Shown here one piece after another: positions 47,848-60,100 of a stretch of 64,000 nt of DNA. A program made the translations under genes and the position numbers. The notes beneath the pieces were generated by a model that did no database searches, was not told where the DNA came from, and saw only the letters and a list, made by a program, of their open reading frames with translations. Source of the stretch: Hordeum vulgare subsp. vulgare (lineage: Eukaryota > Streptophyta > Magnoliopsida > Poales > Poaceae); NCBI RefSeq assembly GCF_904849725.1, contig NC_058524.1, positions 545,665,763-545,729,762 of the forward strand. The letters are read 5' to 3'. Within the stretch, counting starts at the first letter, position 1; every line of letters begins with the position of its first letter.

Positions 47848-49646
47848 TGTTGGAAATATTCCCTAGAGGCAACGATACAACCGTTATTATTATATTTCCT
47901 ATTTCAAGATAATCGTTTGTTATCCATGTTATAATTGTATTGAATGAAAACATAGATACATGTGTGGATACATAGACAAAACAATGTCCCTAGCAAGCCT
48001 CTAGTTGGCTAGCTAGTTGATCAAGGATAGTCAAGGTTTTTTGACTATATGCAAGTGTTGTCACTTGATAACTGGATCACATCATTAGGAGAATCATGTG
48101 ATGGACTAGACCCAAACTATGAACGTAGCATGTGATCATGTCATTTTATTGCTATTGTTTTCTACGTGTCAAGTATTTATTCCTATGACCATGAGATCAT
48201 ATTACTCACTGACACCGGAGGAATACCTTGTGTGTATCAAACGTCGCAACGTAACTGGGTGACTATAAAGGTGCTCTAGAGGTATCTCCGAAGGTGTCCG
48301 TTGAGTTAGTATGGATCAAGACTAGGATTTGTCACTCCGTGTGACGGAGAGGTATCTCGGGGCCCACTCGGTAATACAACATCACACACAAGCCTTGCAA
48401 GCAATGTGACTAAGTGTAAGTCACGTGATCTTGTATTACGGAACGAGTAAAGAGACTTGCCGGTAACGAGATTGAAATAGGTATGCGGATACTGACGATC
48501 GAATCTCGGGCAAGTAACATACGGAAGGACAAAGGGAATGACATACGGGATTATATGAATCCTTGCCACAGAGGTTCAACCGATAAGATCTTCGGAGAAT
48601 ATGTAGGATCCAATATGGGCATCCAGGTCCCGCTATTGGATATTGACCGAGGAGTGTCTCGGGTCATGTCTACATAGTTCTCGAACCCACAGGGTGTGCA
48701 CACTTAAGGTTCAATGATGGTTTTAGTATAGTTGAGTTATATGTGTAGTTACCGAATGTTGTTCGGAGTCCCGGATGAGATCACAGACATCACGAGGGTT
48801 TTCAGAATGGTCCAGAAACGTAGATTGATATATAGGATTGTTTCATTTGGTCACCGGAAAGTTTCGGGCATTACCGGTAGTGTATCGGGAGTGACGAATG
48901 GGTTCCGGGTATTCGCCGGGAGGGGCCCACCCACCCGGGAGTGATCCCAGTGACCCTAGGGTGGTGCACCAGCCCTTATTGGGCTGGTGAGGCCAGCCCA
49001 ATAGGGCGATGGCACCACAAGGGAAAAATACCAAAGGAAAGGGAAAAAACAAAGAAAGAGGGAGGTGGGAAGGGAGAGGAGGACTCCTCCTTCCCCAAAC
49101 CGAATTGGAGTTAGAGTCCTCCTCTCCACTTCGCCGGCGCCCTTGGGGCTCCCTTGAGACCCAAGGCTAGCCCCTCCCCACCTCCTATATATACTGGTGG
49201 TTTTAGGGCTTTTGAGACGCAAATTTGCCACGTGCAACTCAAACCTATACCACATAGTTTCACCTCTAGATCGGATTTCTGCGGAGCTCGGGCGGAGCCC
49301 TGCAGGAGTAGATCATCACCACCACCGGAGCGTCGTCACGCTGTCGAACAACTCATCTACTTCTCCATCTCTCTTGCTGGATCAAGAAGGCCGAGATCAT
49401 CATCAAGCTGTACGTGTGCTGAACGCGGAGGTGCCGTCCGTCCGGCGCTAGATCGAAACGGATTGTGTGACGACGATGATTTGAATCACTAAGCTGTACC
49501 ACTACATCAACCGCGTTTCTTAATGCTTCCCACTTAGCGATCTACAAGGGTACGTAGACCTAATCTCCTCTCGTAGATGGACATCACCATGATAGGTCTT
49601 CGTGTGCGTAGGAAATTTTTTGTTTCCCATGCAACGTTCCCCAACA
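47848..49646 (+). repeat. 5' LTR of the Angela/BARE-like element, 1799 bp
   Basis: It runs from TGTTGGAAATATTCCC to ACGTTCCCCAACA, with TATATATA at 49187-49194. It contains the uninterrupted AATACAACATCACACACAAGCC site that the LINE hit in the solo copy and, in the partner 3' LTR, the Tat element hit within a few bases. Confidence 0.95.
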
Positions 49647-50900
49647 GTGGCATCATGAGCTAGGTTCATTGGTAGATGTTATCTTGAGTAGAATACAAAA
49701 GGTTTTGTGGACGTTGATGTTCGATTTTCTGCCCTCCTTAGTCTTTTCTCGATTCGGCGGTATTGTTGGATTGAAGCGGCCCGGACCGACATTACTCGTA
49801 CGCTTACGAGAGACTGGTTTCATCAACTGACATGCAACTCGTTGCATAAAGATGACTGGCGGGTGTCAGTTTCTTCAACTTTAGTTGAATTGGTTTTGAC
49901 CAAGGCGGTCCTTGGAGAGAGGTTAAATAGCAATTTGCACATCTCCATTGTGGTTTTTGCGTAAGTAAGATGCGATCATACTAGATAACCATTGCAGCCA
50001 CGTAAAACATGCAACAACAAATTAGAGGACGTCTAACTTGTTTTTGCAGGGTATGCTTGTGATATGATATGGCCAATGATGTGAAGTGATATATTGGATG
50101 TATGAGATGATCATGTTGTAATAGTTAATATCGACTTGCACGTCGATGCTACGGCAACCGGCAGGAGCCATAGGGTTGTCTTTAAACTAACGTTTGTGTT
50201 TGCAGATGCGTTTACTATAATGCTAGGTCGTAGCTTTTGTAGTAATAGTATAGATAGAACGACAACCTTGATGGCAGCACGATGATGGAGATCATGGTGT
50301 GGCGCTGGTGACAAGAAGATCATGTCGGTGCTTTGGTGATGGAGATCCAGAAGTAGAAGATGATGGCCATATCATGTCACATATGAATTGCATGTGATGT
50401 TAATCCTTTTATGCACCTTATTTTGCTTAGAACGACGGTAGCATTATAAGGTGATCTCTCACTAAAATTTCAAGATGAAATTTTGTTCTCCCCGGCTGTG
50501 CACCTTTGCGATAGTTCGTCATTTTGAGACACCACGTGATGACCGGGTGTGAAAGACTCAACGTTCACATACAACGGGTGCAGAACAGTTGCACACCGGA
50601 ACACTTGGGTTAAACTTGACGAGCCTAGCATGTGCAGACATGGCCTCAGAACACATGTGACTGAAAGATCGAGCATGAATCATATAGTTGATATGATTAG
50701 CATAGAGATGCTTACCACTGAAACTATTCTCAACTCACGTGATTATCGGACTTGAGTTAGTGGATTTGGATCATGTACCACTCAAATGACTAGAGAGATG
50801 TACTTTTTGAGTGGGAGTTTATCAGTTATTTGATTAGTTAAACTCTAGTTATCTTAAACATAGTCTAAGTCCACTTTGCAATATTTTATGTTGTAGATCA
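49647..50900 (+). promoter_or_regulatory. Primer site and 1.25-kb untranslated leader
   Basis: GTGGCATCATGAGC right after the LTR is a decayed form of the initiator-Met primer site. The rest has no supported gene. Long leaders of about this size are known in BARE-type elements and hold dimerisation and packaging signals. I cannot locate those by eye. Confidence 0.65.
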
Positions 50901-51770
50901 ATGGCTCACGCGGTAGCAACCCTGAATTTCAATACGTTCCTAGAGAAAGCTAAGTTGAAAGATGATGGAAGCAACTTTGTAGACTGGGCTCGTAATCTAA
51001 AGCTGCTCCTGCAAGCTGGGAAGAAGGATTATGTCCTTAATGCTGCGCTAGGAGATGAACCACCTGCTACGTCTAGCCAAGATCTTTTGAACGCTTGGTT
51101 AACACGTAACGAGGACTACTCAGTAGTTCAATGTGCACTCTTGTATGGATTTGAACCGGGACTTCAACGTCGCTTTGAGCGTCATGGAGCATATGAGATA
51201 TTCCAGGAGTTGAAGTTTATCTTTCAGAAGAACGCCCGAATCGAGAGGTATGAGACCTCTAATAAATTCTATGCTTGCAAGGTGGAGGGGAATTCGTCTC
51301 TAAGTGAACATGTGCTCAAAATGTCTGGGTACTCAAACCGTCTAGCTGAGCTGGGGATTGAACTCCCGCAAGAGGCTATCACTGACAGAATTCTTCAATC
51401 ACTGCCACCTAGCTATAAGAGCTTTGTGTTGAACTATAACATGCAAGGGATGAACAAGTCACCTGGCGAGTTATTCGCGATGCTGAAAGTCGCAGAGTCA
51501 GAACTCCGAAAAGAGCATCAAGTGTTGATGGTCAATAAGACCACTCGTTTCAAGAGAAACGGCAAAGGCAAGAATGGTAACTCCAAGAAGAGTGGCAAGC
51601 CTATTGCCAATCCGACGAAGAAATCCAAGGATGGACCTAAGCCTCAAACAGAGTGTTATTATTGCAAGGGAATGGGTCACTAGAAGCACAACTGCTCCAA
51701 GTATTTGGCTGATAAGAAGGCGGCCAAGGAAAAATCAGGTATATTTGATATACATGTTATTGATGTGTAC
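50901..51770 (+). pseudogene. Copia gag (capsid, zinc knuckle), TAG in the knuckle
   Basis: ATG at 50901 opens 260 codons. They include GSNFVDWARNLKLLL, RFERHGAYEIFQELKFIF, SLSEHVLKMSGY and ILQSLPPSYKSFVLNYNMQG, all characteristic of UBN2-type Copia capsids, then a lysine-rich basic stretch and the knuckle CYYCKGMGH. A TAG at 51681-51683 replaces the next residue, after which KHNC completes the CCHC motif in the same frame. Gag-pol is one frame in this group, so this stop blocks pol translation. Confidence 0.9.
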
Positions 51771-54700
51771 TTAACTAACTCTCTTAGTAGTGCCTGGGTA
51801 TTTGATACCGGTTCTGTTGCTCATATTTGCAACTCAAAGCAGGAACTACGGAATGAACGAAGGCTGGCAAAGGATGAAGTGACGATGCGCGTGGGAAATG
51901 GTTCCAAGGTTGATGCAATCGCTGTCGGCACAGTCTCACTTCAGTTACCATCAGGATTAGTTATGAACTTAAATAATTATTATTTAGTGTCTGCGTTAAG
52001 CATGAACATTATATCTGGATCTTGTTTATTGCGAGACGGTTACTCGTTTAAGTCAGAGAATAATGGTTGTTCTATTTCTATGAGTAATATGTTTTATGGT
52101 CATGCACCCAATGTGAGAGGATTGTTCATATTGAATCTTGATAGAGATGATACACATATACATAACACTGAGACCAAAATATGTTGAGTTAACAATGATA
52201 GCGCCATGTTTTTGTGGCACTGCCGCTTAGGTCATATTGGTGTAAAGCGCATGAAGAAACTCCATTCCGATGGGCTTTTGGAGTCACTTGATTTTGAATC
52301 ACTTGACACATGTGAACCATGCCTCATGGGCAAGATGACTAAGACTCCGTTGTCCAGAACAATGGAGTGTGCAAGTGACTTGGTGGAAATCATACATACC
52401 GATGTATGCGGTTCGATGAGTGTGGAGGCGCGCGCTAGATATCGTTATTTTCTCACCTTCAGTGACGATTTGAGTAGGTATGGATATATCTACTTGATAA
52501 AGCACAAGTCTGAAACGTTTGAGAAGTTCGAGCAATTTCAGAGTGAAGTTGAAAATCATCGTAACAAGAAGATCAAGTTCCTACGTTCTGATCGTGGGGG
52601 TGAGTATCTGAGTTTCGAGTTTGGTGCTCACTTAAGACAATGTGGAATTGTTTCATAGTTGATACCGCCTGGAACACCACATCGTAATGGTGTGTCCGAA
52701 CGTCGTAATCGTACTTTGTTAGAAATGGTGCGATCTATGATGTCTCTTACCGATTTTCCGTTATCGTTTTGGGGTTATGCATTAAAGACAGCTGCATTCA
52801 CTTTAAATAGGGCACCGTCAAAATCCGTTGAGACGACACCATACGAGTTTTGGTATGGCAAAAGACTAAAGTTGTCGTTTCTTAAAGTTTGGGAATGTGA
52901 TGCTTATGTCAAAAAGCTTCAGCCTGTAAAGCTGGAACCCAAAGCGGAAAGATATGTCTTCATAGGTTATCGAAAGGAGACAGTTGGGTACACCTTCTAT
53001 CTCAAATCTGAGGGCAAAGTGTTTGTTTCTAAGAACAGAGCTTTTCTTGAGAAGGAGTGTCTCTCGAAAGAATTGAGTGGGAGGAATGTAGAACTTGATG
53101 AGGTTGTCGAACCTCTAATCCCTCTAGATGGTGAAGCGGCAGGAGGAAACCTCTGTCGAAGCGACGCCGGTTGAGGAGGAAGTTAAAGATGATGATCATG
53201 AAATTTCGGATCAAGTTCCTATCGGATCTCACAGGTCGACAAGATCATGTACTGCTCGTGAGTGGTACGGTAATCATGTCTTATCAATCATGTTGTTAGA
53301 CAACAATGAACCTGCGAATTATGAAGAAGCAATGGTGGGCCCGGATTCCAACAAATGGCTGGAGGCCATGAAGTCCGATATAGGATCTATGTATGAAAAC
53401 AAAGTGTGGACTTTGGAAGTATTACCCGAAGGTCGCAAGGCTATTCAGAACAAATGGATCTTTAAGAAGAAGACGGACGCGGACGGTAATGTGACCGTTT
53501 ATAAAGCTCGACTTGTGGCAAAGGGTTTTTCACAAGTTCAAGGAGTTGACTACGATGAGACGTTCTCACCAGTAGGGATGCTTAAGTCCGTCCAAATCAT
53601 GTTAGCAATAGCTGCATTTTTCGATTATGAAATCTTGTAGATGGATGTCAAAACGGCGTTCCTTAACGGTTTTCTTACGGAAGAGTTGTATATGATGCAA
53701 CTCGAAGATTTTGTCGATCCAAAGAATGCTAACAAAGTATGCAAGCTCCAGCGATCCATTTATGGACTGGTGCAAGCATCTCGGAGTTGGAATAAGTGCT
53801 TTGTTGAGGTGATCAAAGCATTTGGTTTTATACAAGTGGTTGGAGAATCTTGTATTTACAAGAAAGTGAGTGAGAGCTTTGTGGCGTTTCTAATATTATA
53901 TGTGGATGACATATTGCTGATTGGAAACAACGTGGAGTTTTTGGAGAGCGTAAAGGATTACTTGAATAAAAGTTTCTCAATGAAGGACCTAGGAGAAGCT
54001 GCTTACATTCTAGGCATTAAGATCTATAGGGATAGATCGAGACGCCTGATAGGACTTCCACAAAGCACATACCTTGATAAAGTTTTGAAGAAGTTCAAAA
54101 TAGAGCAGTCCAAGAAGGGGTTCTTGCCAGTGTTACAAGGTATAAAATTGAGTAAGACTCAGTGCCCAGCAACTGCGGAAGATAGAGAATAGATGAGTTC
54201 CATCCCCTATGCTTCAGCCATAGGTTCTATCATGTATGCAATGATGTGCACTAGACCGGACGTCAGCTTGGCCATAAGTATGGCAGGCAGGTTTCAAAGT
54301 AATCCAGGAGTGGATCACTGGACAACGGTCAAGAATATTCCAAAGTACCTGAAAAGGACTAAGGAAATGTTTCTCGTTTATGGAGGTGACGAAGAGCTCG
54401 TCGTAAAGGGTTACGTCGACGCAAGCTTTGACACTGATCCGGATGACTCTAAGTCTCAAACCGGATATGTATTTATTCTTAATGGGTGTGCGGTAAGCTC
54501 ATGCAGTTCCAAGCAAAGCGTCGTAGCAGATTCTACATGTGAAGCGGAGTACATGGCTGCCTCGGAGGCAGCTAAGGAGGGTGTCTAGATGAAGCAGTTC
54601 ATGACGGATCTTGGAGTTGTGTCGATCGCACTAAATCAATAACTCTGTTCTGTGACAACACTGGTGTCATTGCTTTAGCAAAGGAACCAAGGTTTCACAA

Positions 54701-54882
54701 GAAGACCAGCCACATCAAACGACGCTTCAACCTCATTCGCGACTACGTCGAAGGAGAGGACGTAAATATTTGCAAAGTGCACATGGATCTGAATGTAGCA
54801 GATCCGCTGACTAAACCTCTTCCATGCGTAAAACATGATCAACACCAGAACTGTATGGGTGTTAGATTTATTACCATGTAAA
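51705..54882 (+). pseudogene. Copia pol: protease, integrase, RT, RNase H
   Basis: The protease has AWVFDTGSVAHIC. Integrase has the HCRLGHIG...CEPCLMGK zinc finger (TGA just before, at 52184-52187), HTDVCG, LRSDRGGEY and, after a TAG at 52656-52658, the NGVSERRNRTLLEM block with the catalytic Glu. A frame change occurs between 53128 and 53174. RT has WIFKKKTDADG, YDETFSPVGM and YVDD (53901-53912). A TAG at 53638 precedes MDVKTAFLNG and another TAG lies at 54190. RNase H shows GYVDASFDTD and CEAEYMAASEA, then a TAG at 54586 and a frame change. The last part (KTSHIKRRFNLIRD, DPLTKPLP) ends near 54882. Apart from two frame changes and six stops it is complete. Confidence 0.92.
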
Positions 54883-54919
54883 TCGCATGGCGATGTGAGG
54901 ACTACATTATTGACACTAG

Positions 54920-55490
54920 TGCCAGTGGGAGACTGTTGGAAATATTCCCTAGAGGCAATGATAAAATAGTTATTATTATATTTCCTGTTTCAAGATAATC
55001 TTTTATTATCCATGCTATAATTATATTGAATGAAAACATAGATACATGTGTGGATACATAGACAAAAAAATGTCCCTAGCAAACCTCTAGTTGGCTAGCC
55101 AGTTGATCAAGGATAGTCAAGGTTTTCTGACTATATGCAAGTGTTATCACTTGATAACTGGATCTCATCATTAGGAGAATCATGTGATGGACTAGACCCA
55201 AACTATGAACGTAGCATGTGATCGTGTCATTTTATTGCTATTGTTTTCTGCATGTCAAGTATTTATTCCTATGACCATGAGATCATATAACTCACTAACA
55301 CCGGAGGAATACCTTGTGTGTATCAAACATCGTAACGTAACTGGGTGACTATAAAGGTGCTCTACAGGTATCTCCGAAGGTGTCCATTGACTTAGTATGG
55401 ATCAAGACTGGGATTTGTCACTCTGTCTCACGAAGAGGTATCTCGGGGTCCCACTCGGTAATACAACATCATACACAAGTTGTCGTGGTT
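54920..55490 (+). repeat. Polypurine tract and truncated 3' LTR
   Basis: GCCAGTGGGAGAC (54921-54933) precedes the LTR start TGTTGGAAATATTCCC at 54934. Only the first 557 bp of the LTR remain. It stops at ACACAAG-T, where the Tat LTR begins. Substitutions and small indels relative to the 5' LTR are more frequent than in the Tat LTR pair. Confidence 0.88.
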
Positions 55491-55980
55491 TTGTCACGGC
55501 AGATGTCCTCGTGAAAGGACTTAGAGATCGAGCCATCGCACCTTGGTGGCGACACAAAGGGGGTGAGCGAAAGCGAGACTCAGATTTACCCAGGTTCGGC
55601 CCCTCGTGAGGAGGTAAAAGCCTACGTCCTGCTTTGTGTGGATTAATAATGGTTTCGATTACAAGGAGGGCGTAACTCGCCTGACCTAGCTCTCGATTCT
55701 ATCTGGCTTGCCTGACCTCTCCCCGGGACTCGCCTTTATATACAGGTCAAGGCCCTAGGGTTTACAAAGTCCTGCCATTCTACTCTTGGTAGCTTTCCTT
55801 ATCTCTAAGTCGGCGTGTTCCCCATGATCAGGAGCTTCCTTGATATTCCATCATCCGCACGATCCTTTTGAACCACCCTTCAGCTCCTGGCACATAGCTA
55901 ATGGTGAGTCGCCCCTTTGGTGACCCGGCCCATTAAGGGTGGGTTACCCATAGGTAATATCCCCAACATTAGGCCCCAGA
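55491..55980 (-). repeat. 3' LTR (478 bp) and polypurine tract of the second Tat element
   Basis: The minus strand reads TGTTGGGGATATTACC at 55968 to CACGACA at 55491. A TATATAAA box on the minus strand is at 55735-55742. Just inside, the minus strand reads TCTGGGGCCTAA, the expected polypurine position. The LTR inserted in the Copia LTR right after ACACAAG. Confidence 0.8.
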
Positions 55981-57110
55981 TTATCATGAATTCCTTCGTG
56001 TCAATAAACTCCCATCAACTTGGGGTGACTCTCCTCAATTCTAACCTTCGGCGAATGTTAAGTCCCCATCCATTGTACTTAACCTGAGTCGCCATGTAGT
56101 ATTAAATGGCGTCACCTCATCCCCTTAGTTCCAGGACTCCTAACACTGTAACCGTCAACGGATCTTTTGCCCATAATTGCTTATCCCAAAAATCTAGGCG
56201 CCATCATCGCGATCTCTGACTTGTCGCTTCAATCTCCGCCTCGACAGCCTCGTGTTCCGTTCCTGTCCTTTAAATAACAAGAGAAATGGGGGGAGAGTAC
56301 CCCGTCACCAACCTCCGTTTCGTCCTCGTCTTCCTCGGGCCCTTCATCTCCGAACACCAGCGCCTCGGCGTTGTCTCCGAGCACCAGCGCCCCGGCGTCG
56401 CCTCCAGTTCCCGGAGCTTCTTGATCGACCGCGACCTTCCAGGCGTCAAGGAACACAAAGCATCGAGTATTCGTCCCCGACATCGATCTCCTGTTCTGAG
56501 GTACGCTCCTTCCCACCATTTAGGGTTAGGCCGAGAATGCCATGACTGCAGCCTCTTGCGAGCTAGTTTCTACAATGCGATGAACACCCTCAACTGCTTT
56601 AGATCCGTTCCATGTTCCCGTAATAGACCTTGGGCAGTAGCAAGCTTCGGCCATTTAATCACGTCCCTTTGCCAGCTTAAATCTGCATACTGCTGACCAA
56701 CATTGTCGCTGTGTTATATGCATAGTTCATCACCATTATCTCAAGCAATATCCTTCTATTTTGACCTATTCGTAGATCCATAATTTACTGGCCATCTTTA
56801 GAAACATGTTTGTTCATCGGCTGATAATATCTCTAAGGAAGAAAAACACCTCTCAGAGTCGCCGCTTAGCTTCAGTCTTCATAGCGACTTAGTTTCATTA
56901 CTATAGCCATGATGCCTTCTCTTCCAGGCTGAAGGGCGAGTTAGAATACCCTTGAAGACATACCCGTAGATCGCCCAAATAGCGGGCTATGATGTACGTC
57001 AACATTTTGGCGGGTTACCAAATCTTTTACGAACACCTTAGGCCCATACCGGCGGGTTAGAACATCTCCTAGTCTTTTACTCAGTCGCCTCGTTCCCCTC
57101 TCTTTTGTAG
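55981..57110 (+). promoter_or_regulatory. Promoter, 5' leader and leader intron of the second antisense gene
   Basis: CTTTAAATAAC at 56269-56279 is a plausible TATA box. CTGAG/GTACGC at 56500-56501 is a good donor, and CCCCTCTCTTTTGTAG ending at 57110 is a good acceptor two bases before the main ATG (57113). A leader of about 200 bp and a 610-bp intron in the 5' untranslated region are inferred. A 136-codon frame at 56286-56696 crosses the donor and is probably not coding. Confidence 0.5.
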
Positions 57111-60100
57111 TTATGGCCATTATGAAGTGTGACTGGTTAGCAACCAAAGTCGATGATGTCACGCTTGAGAAGTTCATCAAGGCGGGTCTCCTTGATAGCA
57201 AGGAAACCATTGGTTGGAGAACCGCCCCGGGCGAGTTGACTCCCAACCCCACTCCAAGAGAAGTGGTAATCTTTACCGATTACCTTGAGCGTGGTTTTAA
57301 ACCGCGTGGGTCAAAGTTTTTCCGGGACGTCTTGCATTTCCTCAACGTCCATCCTCAAGATGTGGGACCCAATTCCATCAGCAACCTATGCCAGTTCCAG
57401 GTCTTCTCCGAAGTATATTTGCAGAGAGAACCCGTGGTCCCCTTATTCTGGAACTTTTTCCATCTAAACCGCCAGACCGAGTTTCCCAACGGTCCCAACC
57501 ATGAGCTCGGAGGAGTCAACATCCAAAGACACCGCGAGCGTGGATTCCCGATAGTTCTCTTTCCCAGCCATCCCAAAGGCTGGGCCGAGTCATGGTTCTA
57601 CTACCGAGACACTTCTCCACTAGGCGAGAACCCTCTCCCGGGCTTCAGAGCAGACCGCCTGCCCATGGACTTCAAATTTCCAGATAAGCTCACAGAAGAG
57701 GAAGAGTCGGAGTTTATCCCAATCTTCTCCGAGTTAAAATCTCTGAACAACAATGGGCTCATCGGCATCGACCTATTCCGCTGCTGGATAGGATGGAACA
57801 TCCTTCCCCTGAGTCACCGTGACGGGCTGATGTATCACTACGACGGCACAGTAGACCATCCATAGTGCGCCAGCCGCCACCGGCTCTCAGAAAGCGAAAT
57901 TGTCGGAGTCATCAAGAGACTAACCGGCGAGACTTTGGAAGAATGTGCCAAGATCGGTTTTAACCCTTCTCCCGCGCCAACCCGGTGCCACCAGTAAGAA
58001 TCCAAGCCGCCCTTTGTCTTATTTATACTTAACAATGTTCGTGCCTTAAGATTTGCCTCCATCCATCAGAAAACCTATGTGTTTTGGCGAAGGGGCCCCA
58101 AAACGGCCGCCCTGAAGTCCACCAAGGTGCCAGCAAAAAACAAGAAGACAGTGAGCAAAAAGAAAGCCGCCACAAAAGATTCATCTTTTGTTGGCGACTC
58201 ACCCGCAGATGAGGCACACTCAGAGGTAAGGTTTTCCCCTCGCTCCTCATCTGTGTGTTCTCACTTAAGTTTACACCATACATCCTTATGTGTAGGCCGA
58301 CGATGATGAGAGAAAAAATGATGCAGTCGAGGTAATTTCTATTTCTTCTGACTCACCTTCTCCTTCCCCTAGACCAGCCTGGCGGATCTGCAGAAAAGTG
58401 CCCATGTCTCACCCACATGCTTATTTGGACCCTGATTTCCTTTTGAAGAAAGCAAGATTTACCCCCTCGCAAGACCCGTAGTCGCTCTAGCGACTTGATC
58501 ACCGGACTGCCTGAGAAGACAACCGATCGAAAATGCACCAGCAAGGTACATTCTTGTTGTATTATACCCTTTTGTCGTGTGAAATATGACTCACCACTTT
58601 GTAAACTTTAAGCCTTTGTTATGTCAGACTTCTCCCCCTACATCTGGCGACTCGACAATATCTGCTCTCCCGCCGATGATTTGTGTGCAAGGGTGAGTCT
58701 TCTTTGCTAATCCAATTTATTTTAAACAATGATATGCGATTTTAATGTTGGTGCCTTTGTCGCAGGGCACAAGAAAGAAAAGAAAAATCGGTGACTCTCC
58801 TTCTATTCTCCGAACATCTGATGCCTTAGGCGCGAGCACCTCTGTTCCTGAGACTGATGAGGAGCAAACGGTGGCTTGTGATATTCCTGCGGGCGATATT
58901 CCCGAAACCCGGGATGACTCGCCCGTCATTTTGAAGGAGACCGCTGGTCAGAGTAACCCGCCTTTCCCCTGATTCAGACACAGAACCCCTCAAGCTCCCC
59001 CGATATGAAAAGTTGGAGTTCGACCAGCTTTGCTCCGGCTTCACGATTCATCTGGAGAGGGATTCCAAACTGAACAAGAGCTTGCTCCGTCTTATAAGGA
59101 CTAAACATGAGGTATGTTGATGTATTTTCCTGCACCCATTAGCCTTCCAAGGGCCGGCTCATCTTTTGAAAGATGAGCCGGGTTTTGTATTAGAAAAATT
59201 CTCCAAACAGTAGCCCCCAAGGGCTGGATCATCTTTTTGGAAGATGAGCCGGGTCTTTGTATGTAGAGAAAAAAAACTTCAACCTGTAGCCCCCAAGGGC
59301 CGGGTCATCTTTTGGAAGATGAGCCGGGTCTTTGTAGTAGGGAAAAAACTTCAACCTGTAGCCCCCAAGGGCCGGGTCATCTTTTGGAAGATGAGTCGGG
59401 TCCTGCATATGGTATGATTTTGAGAAAAATCATACATTAGCCCCCAAGTATCAGGAGTATTGCTTGCAATAATGTTGAAACTTGTCTCCCCAAATTTGAT
59501 GTGCAGGAGTCTGTGGCAAAGACTGAGTCGGCGGTGGCCGACTTAAAGAAAAATCCGGCTGAACAACAGGATGCCCACTCCGAGTTGGAGATGAAATCCC
59601 GCTTATTGCAGGCTGAGCTAGAGAAGATGACGGCTGACCAGAAGAAATTTGTGAAGAAAGCCAAGGCCGATCAAGCTGCCATTCTAAAGCGTGCGGAGCA
59701 AGCTGAGGAGAAATTGGAAGCCGCCCAGCAAGATCTAACCCGCTTAAAAAAAGCATGTGTCCAATATGAGAGTCGCCATGTTTGGTAAGCGTTATCCTTT
59801 AGCTGTTTGATTAACTAATCTGGTACCAAAAACTATCAAATACTGATGTACCCTTTGCAGGTGCATGAGCCGCCAATCTTCCGGACGATTGCCTGCTTAA
59901 GTTAAAAGCCATATATACCTTTGCCGAGCAACTATACACCGGGGGCGTGCTATCAATCAAGGCAGTGATGGGCAATAAGGGACTAGTGATGACCATCAAG
60001 CAGATGCTTGGCTTCTTGTCTACATTGCCTCCTCAGATAGAGGAGTTAAAAAGATCAGCCGCCCGAAAGGGAGTGTTGAACACCCTGAGTCGGTGGTTAG

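Larger units (their letters stand above)
47848..55490 (+). mobile_element. Angela/BARE-like Copia element, 3' LTR truncated
   Basis: It comprises a 5' LTR (47848-49646), primer site, long leader, gag, protease-integrase-RT-RNase H, polypurine tract and 557 bp of 3' LTR. A Tat-type Gypsy element cuts the 3' LTR at 55490. The 5' flank is GTAGT, and its duplicate lies beyond the window. Domain order (integrase before RT) is that of Ty1/Copia. It is the same LTR family as the solo LTR at 12793-21695. Confidence 0.92.

Noticed and set aside
56286..56696. A 136-codon frame as the true start of the second antisense gene
   Set aside because: It reads across a strong splice donor at 56501 and has no similarity to the N-terminus of the sister gene. 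The ATG at 57113 fits better.
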